DNA from: Desulfobacter postgatei
GTDB lineage: Bacteria; Desulfobacterota; Desulfobacteria; Desulfobacterales; Desulfobacteraceae
Assembly (NCBI GenBank): GCA_002747145.1
Contig: PDTI01000027.1
Location: forward strand, 1-46,786
Direction of reading: 5' to 3'
DNA: 46,786 bases
The position numbers and the translations under genes are program-made. Of the stretch, positions 9,051 through 20,554 are shown piece after piece. The notes beneath the pieces are model-generated. The model was not told the DNA's origin and ran no database searches. It worked only from the letters and a program-made list of their open reading frames with translations. Position 1 is the stretch's first letter. Each line of letters opens with the position of its first letter.

Positions 9051-9135
9051 GTTAAACTCCTCCCTTTTCTTCCTTACTTAGAAAATATGTAAATCCCTAA
9101 ACTTTTACTTTCATGAAAAGACAGCTTACTTCCGA

Positions 9136-9204
9136 GATGAATCGGCTGAAATCCCATGAAAATGAGATTTTGCTCCGATCCCCTAATGACCAAACAGACT
9201 CTAA
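9136..9204 (-). repeat. Collapsed copy of repeat family 1
   Basis: GATGAATCGGCTGAAATCCC matches one inner end of the family 1 element. It runs within CATGAAAATGA straight into the other end (GATTTTGCTCCGATCCCCTA, then CCAAACAGACTCTAA). About 90 bases of interior are missing. The outer left end is degenerate or lost. It lies in the leader region of the export operon. Confidence 0.75.
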
Positions 9205-9216
9205 GGCCATAGCTTC

Positions 9217-9231
9217 GCCCCTTTGGTGCCA
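9217..9231 (-). promoter_or_regulatory. Candidate sigma-54 (-24/-12) promoter for the export operon
   Basis: On the minus strand TGGCACCAAAGGGGC gives a perfect -24 block (TGGCAC) and the GG-N10-GC spacing, but the -12 block is GGGC rather than TTGC. Exosortase-linked exopolysaccharide genes are often under sigma-54 control, which makes the site plausible. It would start transcription about 150 bp before the export gene and read through the collapsed repeat. Confidence 0.3.
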
Positions 9232-9239
9232 CTTTCGAC

Positions 9240-9565
9240 CTTTTCGAAACCCCAATTATACTGCCGCCCCCAGAAGTCTAATAAAAGTATGATATCAACA
9301 TATTATTACAACGCTTTATCAATAACCGCAACAAAGGCCTATGATTTTTTATTAGACGCTCAAAATTATAAAAACCATACCTGACAATACAGGATTTTAC
9401 TTATAATTCAACCCTAAAAATAACTTTGTTTTTTTGTGTGCCATTGTTTTGAACGGTTATTAAGGATGCCTTTTACGGAGAACTTTTTTATTTTCTGATG
9501 TTTTCCCCAATTTGGCCAATGAAATTTTCAAATAAAGTTTTCGATACAAGCCCTTTTCCAAACAG
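9240..9565. other. AT-rich gene-free stretch
   Basis: About 325 bases without a convincing reading frame, rich in A/T runs. I see no tRNA, no repeat family member and no clear hairpin terminator. It may hold upstream activator sites for the export operon, but no motif can be named. Confidence 0.5.
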
Positions 9566-9775
9566 TCCTATGTGCCCACAGACAAACGGGTGGTCTGCCG
9601 GACACTAAAATTGTCACGACATCTGAACTGGCCGAAGACCTGCTTCATGGCCAACGTCTGGAATGGTCCCAAAGGCTTCAAAGTATACCTGCAGATGAAT
9701 GACTGCTCACCAGTCCGGTCATGATGACCCGTACCCAGGAGGATATTGATGGGGTGATACAGGTGAAAAAATGAA
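9566..9775 (+). pseudogene. Possible relic of the 3' end of a gene
   Basis: The last part reads TSPVMMTRTQEDIDGVIQV then KK and a stop at 9774. It resembles the C-terminal end of a PLP-dependent aminotransferase-like protein. Earlier segments in other plus-strand frames look coding-like but are broken by stops, and no start region exists. It is followed at once by a good terminator, as a real gene end would be. The identity is a guess; the evidence is the protein-like tail plus terminator. Confidence 0.25.
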
Positions 9776-9776
9776 G

Positions 9777-9813
9777 AAAACCGATCCATCCAGGGAATAG
9801 ATCGGCTTTTTTT
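9777..9813. terminator. Bidirectional hairpin terminator
   Basis: CCGATC (9781-9786) pairs with GATCGG (9800-9805). CTTTTTTT follows on the plus strand, and GGTTTTCTTC follows on the minus strand. It lies 40 bp downstream of the pyc stop codon, so it probably ends pyc transcription on the minus strand and the relic transcript on the plus strand. Confidence 0.7.
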
Positions 9814-9853
9814 GTGAAACGGATTAATATGGTTAACGCATTTTTAGGTTAAC

Positions 9854-12800
9854 TTATTCGTCTCCCTGCTTAATAACAACCAACAGATCCTTTGAATCAA
9901 CCTGTGTTCCAACGGATGTAACGATGCGTTCAACAACACCAGGAATATCAGAAACCACGTTGGTCTGCATTTTCATTGCTTCAATGGTGACCAGAACATC
10001 CCCACGTTCGATTCTTTGGTTCTCAGACACACAAACGGCTGAGATCAGACCCGGCATGGGTGATCCAACTTCACCAATGACAGATGGGTTGGCTTTTTCC
10101 CGGGGTGCTCTTTCCGGCACTTTAGAATTATCCGGCACTTTCACAATCCGGGATTGGCCATTCAGTTCAAAAAAGACCTCTCTTTTTCCATCGTCATCCG
10201 CTTTTCCCTTTGCCAGGAAACGGATAATAAGTGTTTTTCCGGACGCTATATCAACATGCAGCTCTTCTTCGCGCTTCATGCCGTAGAAGAAATTTAAGGT
10301 TGGCAGAACACTCACATTGCCATAGGTTTTGCGATGTTCGGCGTAATCAATAAACACATCCGGATACATTAAATAGGACGCAAGTTCAAAGTCGGAAATT
10401 TTCCTTTGAATCTGATTTTCGACGTCCGCCCGGGTTTCCTCCATGTCAACAGGCTCAAGTAATTGTCCGGGACGAACCGTAATGGGTTCTTCGCCTTTCA
10501 ATATCTTTTTCTGCAATTCCGCCGGAAATCCTCCCGGAGGCTGCCCCATCATGCCTTTAAAAAAGAGAACAACGGATTCAGGAAACGACACTTCTTTGTC
10601 CGGATCCAACACGTCTTCTTTGGTCAGACCACTGGTAATCATGGACAATGCCATGTCTCCAACCACCTTGGAACTTGGTGTCACTTTTACAATATCTCCA
10701 AACATGTCGTTGACATCTTTATACACCTTGGCCACTTCAGGCCATCTTTCTTCAATGCCCAATGCCCTGGCTTGCTGGCGTAAATTGGTATATTGTCCGC
10801 CCGGCATTTCATGCAGGTACACCTCTGAGGTTCCGCTGTGAAATTCACTTTCAAAACCAACATACATCTGTCTTACTTTTTCCCAGTAGGTAGAAACCAA
10901 CGCCAGGGAATTCAAATCCAGACCCGTATCCCGCGGCGTATTTTTAAGTGCTGCGGCAATGGAACCTAAATTGGGATGTGAGGTTAATCCACTCATGGAA
11001 TCAATGGCACAATCAATGACATCAACGCCTGCATCTGCTGCTGCCAGCAGTGTTGCCCCGGCAATACCGCTGGTATCATGGCTGTGAAGGTGAATGGGCA
11101 ACCCAATTTCATTCTTTAGGGCTTCAACCAACACCTTTGCAGCAGCCGGCTTTAACAACCCAGCCATATCTTTAATCGCCAAAATATGGGCCCCGGCTTT
11201 TTCCAGCTCCTTTGCCATATCAACATAATATTTGAGACTATATTTTGTTCTGTTGGGATCCAGAATATCACCGGTATAGCAGATAGAGGCTTCACAAATT
11301 TTATTGTTTTCCAAAACCGCATCCATGGCCAAGCGCATATTTTCGACCCAGTTAAGGGAGTCGAAAACACGGAAAATATCCATTCCGGCGTCAGCAGCCT
11401 GCTTCACAAAGTATGTAATCACATTGTCCGGATAATTGGTATAGCCCACACCATTGGACGCCCGGAGCAACATCTGGGTCAAAAGGTTGGGCATGGCCGC
11501 ACGCAATTTCTGAAGCCGTTCCCAGGGACACTCTTTCAAAAACCGCATGGCAACATCAAAGGTGGCACCGCCCCAGCACTCCACTGAAAACATATCAGGC
11601 AAAAGCGCCGCATAGGTTGGTGCAATGTTCAGAAGATCAAAACTTCTTACTCTGGTGGCAAGAAGGGATTGATGGGCATCACGCATGGTTTTATCAGTAA
11701 TGAGCAGTTTGTCCTGCGCTTTTATCCATTGCGCCACGGCCTGGGGGCCTTCCTTATCCAGCAATTGTTTCAGTCCCGGCTGGACCTGATCCAAACTGTG
11801 TTTGGGTACAGTGGGCTGACGCACGTGGGCTGCCGGAACAGGCCGGTTTCTGACGTCCTCATTTTCGTTAATAATGACATCGCCAAGAAATGAGAGCAGT
11901 CTGGTTGCCCGGTCGCGTCTTTTGGTAAAGGTAAACAGCTCTTTGGTTTCATCGATAAACTTAGTGGTGTATTCGGCATTTATAAAGGTGGGATGAGAAA
12001 TCAGTCCTTCTAAAAACTGCAGGTTTGTGGCAACGCCCAGAATCCTGATTTCCGTCAAAGCGCGGTTCATTCTCAAACGGGCTTCCTCGGGGTTTGCCCC
12101 CCAGGCGGTTACTTTTGACAAAAGAGAATCAAAATGGCGGGTAACGATTGCCCCGGCATAAGCGGTTCCGCCATCCAGGCGAATGCCGAATCCTGCGGCT
12201 GCCCGGTAGGCTGTAATTCTTCCGTAATCAGGAATAAAGTTGTTTTCAGGATCCTCTGTTGTAATACGGCACTGAATGGCATGGCCGCTCAGGGTGACAT
12301 CCTCCTGGTTGGGGATATGGCTTTCTTCAGTTCCGATCAGCATTCCCTGGGCAATTCTTAATTGTGACTTGACAATGTCAACCCCGGTGACTTCCTCGGT
12401 GACCGTATGTTCTACCTGAATCCTTGGATTGACCTCCATGAAGTAGAGCGCTTCACTGTCCATATCCATCAGAAATTCAACGGTTCCGGCATTTTCATAT
12501 CCAACCGTTTTAGCAATGGCCAGACCTGCATTGCATAACTCCTGGCGTTTTTCATCCGAAAGAAATGTGGCCGGTGCCCGTTCAACAACCTTTTGATTTC
12601 TTCTTTGAACTGAGCAGTCCCGTTCAAAAAGATGAATGATATTGCCCTGGGAATCTCCCAGAACCTGAACCTCAAGGTGCCTGGCCCTTCTAACCAGTTT
12701 TTCAATATAAACCTCATCGCTTCCGAACGCCGCCTTGGATTCCTTGCGGGCTGCATCAACCTGCTCCAAAAGCTCTTTGGTGCTTTCCACGGCGCGCATC

Positions 12801-13321
12801 CCCCTGCCGCCGCCGCCCCAGCTGGCTTTTAACATAATCGGATAACCGATCTGTTCTGCAATCTCAATGACCTTATTATCATCATAAGGCAGTGGATCAC
12901 TTGCCGGAACAACAGGGGCTCCCGCGTCTACAGCCACCTTCCGGGCAGAAACCTTATTCCCCAGTTTCCGCATCACATCCGGTGAAGGCCCGACAAATAT
13001 AATACCGGCTTGGGCACACGCTTCAGCAAACTCCGGTTTTTCCGCAAGAAATCCGTATCCGGGGTGGATCGCATCGGCATTGGTTTGCTTTGCAATTTCG
13101 ATAATCCCGTCAATATCCAGGTAGGCTTCAATAGGCCCTTTTCCTTCTCCGATCAGATAACTTTCCCCGGCTTTAAACCGGTGAAGTGCAAATCGGTCCT
13201 CCTGGGAGTAGACAGCAATGGTATCAATCCCAAGTTCATGCGCAGCACGAGTCACACGGATGGCGATTTCACTGCGGTTGGCAATCAAGAGACGCTTGAT
13301 TTTTTTTCCCATAACACCCAT
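9854..13321 (-). CDS. pyc: Pyruvate carboxylase
   Basis: Biotin enzyme that carboxylates pyruvate to oxaloacetate with ATP and bicarbonate, feeding the TCA cycle or gluconeogenesis in the cytoplasm. Domains in order: biotin carboxylase (RLLIANRSEIAIRV at the start; the glycine-rich GGGGRGMRAV; FMEVNPRIQVEHTVTE), carboxyltransferase (WGGATFDVAMRFLKECPWER), conserved carboxylase domain, then a C-terminal biotinyl domain. In the last, IEAMKMQ places the biotin-carrying Lys near residue 1117. Length 1155 is normal for the single-chain alpha4 form. The frame opens further to 13366, but ATG 13321 has AAAGGA nine bases upstream and fits homologues. It is monocistronic, with a terminator downstream. 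Pairing with icd nearby suggests a complete oxidative or biosynthetic TCA route. Confidence 0.96.
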   Translation of the reverse strand: MGVMGKKIKRLLIANRSEIAIRVTRAAHELGIDTIAVYSQEDRFALHRFKAGESYLIGEGKGPIEAYLDIDGIIEIAKQTNADAIHPGYGFLAEKPEFAEACAQAGIIFVGPSPDVMRKLGNKVSARKVAVDAGAPVVPASDPLPYDDNKVIEIAEQIGYPIMLKASWGGGGRGMRAVESTKELLEQVDAARKESKAAFGSDEVYIEKLVRRARHLEVQVLGDSQGNIIHLFERDCSVQRRNQKVVERAPATFLSDEKRQELCNAGLAIAKTVGYENAGTVEFLMDMDSEALYFMEVNPRIQVEHTVTEEVTGVDIVKSQLRIAQGMLIGTEESHIPNQEDVTLSGHAIQCRITTEDPENNFIPDYGRITAYRAAAGFGIRLDGGTAYAGAIVTRHFDSLLSKVTAWGANPEEARLRMNRALTEIRILGVATNLQFLEGLISHPTFINAEYTTKFIDETKELFTFTKRRDRATRLLSFLGDVIINENEDVRNRPVPAAHVRQPTVPKHSLDQVQPGLKQLLDKEGPQAVAQWIKAQDKLLITDKTMRDAHQSLLATRVRSFDLLNIAPTYAALLPDMFSVECWGGATFDVAMRFLKECPWERLQKLRAAMPNLLTQMLLRASNGVGYTNYPDNVITYFVKQAADAGMDIFRVFDSLNWVENMRLAMDAVLENNKICEASICYTGDILDPNRTKYSLKYYVDMAKELEKAGAHILAIKDMAGLLKPAAAKVLVEALKNEIGLPIHLHSHDTSGIAGATLLAAADAGVDVIDCAIDSMSGLTSHPNLGSIAAALKNTPRDTGLDLNSLALVSTYWEKVRQMYVGFESEFHSGTSEVYLHEMPGGQYTNLRQQARALGIEERWPEVAKVYKDVNDMFGDIVKVTPSSKVVGDMALSMITSGLTKEDVLDPDKEVSFPESVVLFFKGMMGQPPGGFPAELQKKILKGEEPITVRPGQLLEPVDMEETRADVENQIQRKISDFELASYLMYPDVFIDYAEHRKTYGNVSVLPTLNFFYGMKREEELHVDIASGKTLIIRFLAKGKADDDGKREVFFELNGQSRIVKVPDNSKVPERAPREKANPSVIGEVGSPMPGLISAVCVSENQRIERGDVLVTIEAMKMQTNVVSDIPGVVERIVTSVGTQVDSKDLLVVIKQGDE

Positions 13322-13551
13322 TTTTATACATCCTTTAAATTTCTTGAAACGTCGTAAGTTTAACATGACATAAATAAAAAAACTTAATAAACTAAGAAAC
13401 GCTTGTCAATCTATATTTTAGGAAACGCTTATCAATTTATATTTTTTTCTTTGATGCTTGATGACCTGCCGATAAAGGGTTAGATTAAAAAACATTTCCA
13501 TATTTGGCCGTTTATAGAATAAAGATTTACCCCAAGGCAAAGGAACCCAAG

Positions 13552-14757
13552 TTGAATATACCTAAAAAGGCCATTCTCCAGAAGGGACTGGGAAAAACCC
13601 GAAAACTGGCCAAGCTTGAATATATTTATGAGCGGGAATCCCGCTATTTTGCCCAGGTGGCTGAAAGTGTCAAGCATCTGGCCCTAAAAGAGATCCAGGA
13701 TCTTGGTGGAAAAAATACACAGTGTGTATTCCGCGGGGTCTGGTTTGAAGCGGATAAATCCACATTTTATAAAATCGTTTACCTCGCCCGCCTGGTGTCA
13801 CGGGTGCTTGTGCCCCTGGCCGAGTTTGAATGCAAAGACAAGGATGCGTTATACAAGGGCGCCAAATCAATCCGGTGGGAAGAGTTTTTAACGCCCCAAA
13901 AAACCTTTTCCATTGCGGCCAACGTGTCTGAGTCACAGATCACCCATTCCAATTTTGCAGGTTTGCGGGTCAAAGACGCCATTGCCGATTATTTCAGGGA
14001 CAGGACCAACCGAAGGCCTTCGGTAAATACCCAGGCGCCCTGGATCATGATCAATGTTCACGTGCATAAGGACCGGGCAACCATCTCCATTGATGCGGGT
14101 TCAGGGCCTTTACACAAGCGCGGATACAGGGAGGCCAGGGTGTCCGCCCCCATGCAGGAAACCGTGGCCGCTGCCATAATCGCCCTGAGCAACTGGTGCG
14201 GAGAAGTACCGTTGCTTGATCCCATGTGCGGATCCGGAACACTGCTATGCGAGGCCTTGATGTATTACAGCCGGATTCCGGCCCAGGTTTTCCGGGAACA
14301 GTTTGGATTTGAACGCCTGCCCGATTTTAATGCCCGGGAATGGCAGACAGTGAAAACAGCAGCCGACAAAGCGATCCGACCATTACCCCGGGGGCTTATC
14401 CGGGGCAGCGATATCGCCCAAGATTCCGTTGATGCCGCAAAAACCAACCTGATGGGACTGCACCATGGCGGAGAGATTGAGGTGGATCTATCAGATTTCA
14501 GACAGCTGAATCCGTTGGAAAATGCGGTCATTGTCACCAACCCCCCATATGGTATCCGCATGGGCAAGGATCAGGATATGAAACTATTTTATACCGACCT
14601 TGGTCGGTTTTTAAAAGAACAGTGCAAAAGCTGTACAGCTTATATCTATTTCGGCGATCCAGGCTTTATCAAACATGTGCCCTTAGCGCCATCCTGGAAA
14701 AAGGACCTGGAAATTGGCGGGTTGGATGGAAAACTTGTAAAATACCAATTATATTAA
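13552..14757 (+). CDS. THUMP-domain class I SAM-dependent RNA methyltransferase (RlmL N-terminal/YpsC-like)
   Basis: Predicted rRNA guanine-N2 methyltransferase of 401 residues. A THUMP-type RNA-binding region begins at ESRYFAQVAESVKHLALKE. The MTase fold carries the SAM motif LLDPMCGSGTLLCEA and the catalytic TNPPYGIRMG, and RGSDIAQDSVDAAKTNL matches motif II. The start is uncertain. The frame opens at TTG 13504, but TTG 13552 has AAAGGA (13539-13544) seven bases upstream, and no in-frame ATG precedes the THUMP region. A basic N-terminal stretch (KKAILQKGLGKTRKLAK) precedes the domain. It lies 16 bp before the PEP-binding protein gene and may be cotranscribed with it. The exact nucleotide modified cannot be read from sequence. 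Confidence 0.88.
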   Translation: MNIPKKAILQKGLGKTRKLAKLEYIYERESRYFAQVAESVKHLALKEIQDLGGKNTQCVFRGVWFEADKSTFYKIVYLARLVSRVLVPLAEFECKDKDALYKGAKSIRWEEFLTPQKTFSIAANVSESQITHSNFAGLRVKDAIADYFRDRTNRRPSVNTQAPWIMINVHVHKDRATISIDAGSGPLHKRGYREARVSAPMQETVAAAIIALSNWCGEVPLLDPMCGSGTLLCEALMYYSRIPAQVFREQFGFERLPDFNAREWQTVKTAADKAIRPLPRGLIRGSDIAQDSVDAAKTNLMGLHHGGEIEVDLSDFRQLNPLENAVIVTNPPYGIRMGKDQDMKLFYTDLGRFLKEQCKSCTAYIYFGDPGFIKHVPLAPSWKKDLEIGGLDGKLVKYQLY

Positions 14758-14773
14758 AGGCCTATTTAAAGTC

Positions 14774-17700
14774 ATGAAAACAGACAAAACAGACGTTGGT
14801 GGATCTTCCCTAAAAATATATCATGAACTGATGGCCTATAAGGTGGTGGATATCCTTCTGGTCTCCAGCCCCTATGATGCCTTTATTATGGAAGAAGAGG
14901 GCCGGCTTTCAAGCCGGATTATCAATGAATATAAAGGTCTGAATCTGTCCCGCCCCCCGAAACTGACCCTTGCATTCTCGGTCACAGAAGCCTTTGAGCA
15001 GCTTGAACGCAAACATTTTGACATGATCCTTGCCATGCCCGGATTGACGGGAATGGATGTCTGCACCTTTGGCAGACAGGTGAAGGAACAATATCCACAG
15101 ACCCCCTTCTACCAGCTGCTCCACAACACCTGTGATATTAATCTATATACAGATGAAAACCAGAACGCCGTTGTTGACCGGACCTATATCTGGGCAGGCA
15201 ATGCGAACCTGCTCATGGCCATTATCAAAACCCTTGAAGATGAAAAAAATGTGGCCTTTGATACACAACATGCCAAAGTCCAGGTTATTATCATCGTAGA
15301 GGACAGCCCCTATCATTACTCTTCGCTGCTGCCGCTTCTGTATAAACATATCGTCATCCAGACCCAGTTGGTCATGGATCACTCCATGAATGAAGACCAC
15401 AGAATCTTAAAAAAAAGGGGGCGGCCCAAAATTTTGCTGGCCCACGACCATGACCAGGCCATGGCATTGTTCGAGCGATACAAGCCTTATGTCCTAAGCG
15501 TTTTCACGGATATGCGCCACGCCATTAACGGACAAAAAAAACCCTATGCCGGCCGCAACCTTTTAACCCGGATTCAATCGGAAATCCCGGACCTGCCCAC
15601 CCTGATCCTGAGCACGGAGGAAAAAAAACGGGAGTTTGCAGCAGCCATTCCCGCCCAGTTTATCAATAAAAATGCAATCAACCTCCATGATCAGATCAAA
15701 CGTTTTTTTGTCACACACCTGGGATTTGGCGACTTTGTGTTCCGTATGCCGGACCGCAGTGAAATTGTCCGGGCTTCCAATTTAAGACAGCTTGAAAAGC
15801 TGCTGCCGGAGATCCCTGAAGCATCGGTGCTGCACCATGCCAGGCGCAATGATTTTTCCCGATGGCTGCTTGCCCGCAATGAAGTTGATTTTGCCCTATA
15901 CCTGAAGCCCTATACCATTGAGGATTTTTCCGACGCATCGGAAATTAAACAATTTCTCATTGAGTGCATCCGTTCCCGGTGCCGGGTCTCCCGCCAGGGG
16001 CTTATCATTGAATTTGACCCAGAAAACTTTGACCCGAACACGGATTTCATGAAAATTGGAACCGGCTCTCTTGGGGGCAAGGCAAGGGGGCTTGCGTTCA
16101 TGGCCCATCAGCTGGGCATAGACGCCTCTTTGGCCCAAAAATTTCCGGATATAGATATAACCGTGCCCCAGACCTTTGTGATTGCCACGGACGAATTCAA
16201 GATGTTTGTGGAAAAGAACAAGCTGTTCCAGCTTCTGGAACAGGACAAGGTACCGGATGACACCCAGGTGATAAAGCATTTCCTCAAAGCAGAACTGCCC
16301 CGCCTGCTGAAAATGAAGTTAAAAACATATATTGAAAATGTACATTACCCCATTGCCGTCAGATCTTCGTCCCTGTTTGAGGACTCCCTTTACCAGCCCT
16401 TTGCCGGGCTTTATAAAACCTATATGCTGCCCAATACCGGCACAAGCACTGAAAAACGTCTTGAACACCTGATCACGGCCGTAAAGCTGGTATATGCCTC
16501 TACCTATCTGAAGGCCCCGAGATCCTATGCCCGGTCCACCATGTACAGAACCCAGGATGAACAGATGGCCGTAGTTCTTCAGCAGATCATCGGCACCCGG
16601 TACAAAAACTACTTTTATCCGTCTATATCAGGGGTGGCCAAATCCTATAATTTCTATCCCATTGCCCATCTCAAAGCGGAAGAGGGCATCTCCTACATTG
16701 CGCTGGGGCTTGGAAAAATTGTCGTGGACGGAGGAAAAACCCTTCGATTCTCCCAGAAGCACCCACAATATTTGCCTCAATTTTCAATGGTCTGTGATAT
16801 TATGGAGAACTGTCAGAAATATTTTTACGCCCTGAAAATGGACCCATTACCTGACCATGAACAATTGTTCGGCATTGGTAAGGATCCCAGTGTGACCAGA
16901 CTGAATATTGCCGATGCCAAGGATCACCCAGCCGTCCGGATGCTTTGCTCCACCTATGATATGCAGGATGACCGTATCCGGGACCGGTTTTTCGACACGA
17001 AACACCCTGTGCTCACCTTTGCCAACATATTGAAATACAACAGCTTTCCTCTGTCAGAAATCCTTGCCGAAGCCACAACCTTAGGGGCCCGTTGGATGGG
17101 CACACCCGTTGAAGTTGAATTTGCCGTAGACCTGCCTGTTGAAGGTGGCCGATCACGGCCGCGCTTCTGTCTGCTGCAGATCCGGCCCATGGGCCAATAT
17201 AAGCAAAACCTTGACGTAACCATTACGCAAAAAGAGATTAAAACCGCATTCTGCAATTCCACCCTTTCCCTTGGCAATGGCGAATACAAGGATATCCAGG
17301 ACATCGTGTATGTGGACCCAAAAACCTTTGAACCCGATAAAATGATTCTGGTGGCAGGGGAAGTAAACAAAATGAATGCCATGTTCAATGATACCGGAAA
17401 AAAATATATACTCATCGGACCTGGACGCTGGGGATCTTCAGACCGTTGGCTGGGTATTCCCGTGGTATGGAACGATATTTCCAACGTAGGGGTCATGCTG
17501 GAGACCACCACTGAAAGCATCCAGGCGGATTTTTCCCAGGGATCCCATTTTTTTCAGAACATCACCTCCCTTGGCATTCCATATATAACCATACAGCACA
17601 ACGGTAAGGATTTTATTGATTATGACTTCCTCTCAAGCCGGGAACCTGTCACGACCACCCGGTATTTGAAACATATCCGGTTTGACAGGCCCTTAAAAAT

Positions 17701-17782
17701 TCTTGTGGACGGAAAAACCTCCCAAGCCGTTATCATGGAGGGTCTTGACGAATACGAGACTCACAGCTTGTTTGGTAATTAG
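14774..17782 (+). CDS. PEP/pyruvate-binding (PPDK N-domain) protein with N-terminal pseudoreceivers
   Basis: Large cytoplasmic protein of 1002 residues. Residues about 20-150 and 165-320 look like two receiver-type folds (VVDILLVSSPYDAF, DMILAMPGLTGMDV; IIIVEDSPYHYSSLLPLL, VLSVFTDMRHAINGQ). After them comes the ATP-grasp domain of PEP synthase/PPDK: GTGSLGGKARGLAFM near 425-440, AVRSSSLFEDSLYQPFAG near 530, and a C-terminal CLLQIRPMG. The swivelling phosphohistidine domain (TSHAAI-type motif) and the PEP TIM barrel are absent, so it cannot make PEP alone. A roughly 190-residue C-terminal region (LIGPGRWGSSDRWLG, FSQGSHFFQNI) is of unknown function. The last five residues and stop codon (SLFGN) come from a family 1 repeat. 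Function is unknown; a regulatory or phosphotransfer role is possible. Confidence 0.8.
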   Translation: MKTDKTDVGGSSLKIYHELMAYKVVDILLVSSPYDAFIMEEEGRLSSRIINEYKGLNLSRPPKLTLAFSVTEAFEQLERKHFDMILAMPGLTGMDVCTFGRQVKEQYPQTPFYQLLHNTCDINLYTDENQNAVVDRTYIWAGNANLLMAIIKTLEDEKNVAFDTQHAKVQVIIIVEDSPYHYSSLLPLLYKHIVIQTQLVMDHSMNEDHRILKKRGRPKILLAHDHDQAMALFERYKPYVLSVFTDMRHAINGQKKPYAGRNLLTRIQSEIPDLPTLILSTEEKKREFAAAIPAQFINKNAINLHDQIKRFFVTHLGFGDFVFRMPDRSEIVRASNLRQLEKLLPEIPEASVLHHARRNDFSRWLLARNEVDFALYLKPYTIEDFSDASEIKQFLIECIRSRCRVSRQGLIIEFDPENFDPNTDFMKIGTGSLGGKARGLAFMAHQLGIDASLAQKFPDIDITVPQTFVIATDEFKMFVEKNKLFQLLEQDKVPDDTQVIKHFLKAELPRLLKMKLKTYIENVHYPIAVRSSSLFEDSLYQPFAGLYKTYMLPNTGTSTEKRLEHLITAVKLVYASTYLKAPRSYARSTMYRTQDEQMAVVLQQIIGTRYKNYFYPSISGVAKSYNFYPIAHLKAEEGISYIALGLGKIVVDGGKTLRFSQKHPQYLPQFSMVCDIMENCQKYFYALKMDPLPDHEQLFGIGKDPSVTRLNIADAKDHPAVRMLCSTYDMQDDRIRDRFFDTKHPVLTFANILKYNSFPLSEILAEATTLGARWMGTPVEVEFAVDLPVEGGRSRPRFCLLQIRPMGQYKQNLDVTITQKEIKTAFCNSTLSLGNGEYKDIQDIVYVDPKTFEPDKMILVAGEVNKMNAMFNDTGKKYILIGPGRWGSSDRWLGIPVVWNDISNVGVMLETTTESIQADFSQGSHFFQNITSLGIPYITIQHNGKDFIDYDFLSSREPVTTTRYLKHIRFDRPLKILVDGKTSQAVIMEGLDEYETHSLFGN

Positions 17783-17927
17783 GGGATCGAAGCGAAATCT
17801 CATGAAAATGAGAACCAATTTTTACAAATTTTCTGTTAATAGCCGGACTATTGACACAAAACTGGGGGGAATTGGGGTCATTTTCATGGGATTGCAGCCG
17901 ATTCATCAATTATCAAACAGGCTCTTA
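17765..17927 (+). repeat. Full-length family 1 MITE-like element (copy A)
   Basis: A 163-base element whose ends are imperfect inverted repeats of about 45 bases (left GCTTGTTTGGTAATTAGGGG, right the complement of TAAGAGCCTGTTTGATAATT). It is about 85-90 percent alike, by eye, to the reverse complement of 27785-27950. It is open in one frame throughout, giving residues KFSVNSRTID and GLQPIHQLSNRLLG in both copies. It carries no transposase and supplies the stop codon of the PEP-binding protein gene. Confidence 0.9.
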
Positions 17928-17960
17928 GGCAAGCCACAGCTTAACCCCACGGAAAAGGCA

Positions 17961-18002
17961 AAAAGAAAACCCACCCACTGAAACGTATTTCAGTGGGTGG
18001 GC
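17961..18002 (-). terminator. Strong intrinsic terminator of icd
   Basis: CCCACCCACTGAAA (17970-17983) and TTTCAGTGGGTGGG (17988-18001) form a perfect 14-bp stem with a four-base loop. On the minus strand the stem is followed by TTTTCTTTTT. It is 40 bp after the icd stop codon and may also block transcripts arriving from the plus strand. Confidence 0.93.
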
Positions 18003-18041
18003 TTAGTGATGTCAGTTGATTAACTCAATTAAGTATACAAT

Positions 18042-20554
<2,513 letters not shown>

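Noticed and set aside
9568..9789. 73-codon minus-strand frame
   Set aside because: No ribosome site or recognisable protein; the plus-strand relic explanation fits the terminator better.
16954..17520. 188-codon minus-strand frame
   Set aside because: Antisense to the PEP-binding protein gene; Ser/Arg-rich shadow translation.
17703..17981. 92-codon frame across repeat copy A, and its like at 27602-27940
   Set aside because: The shared residues come from the repeat element itself, and no ribosome site or consistent start exists; treated as part of the repeat.
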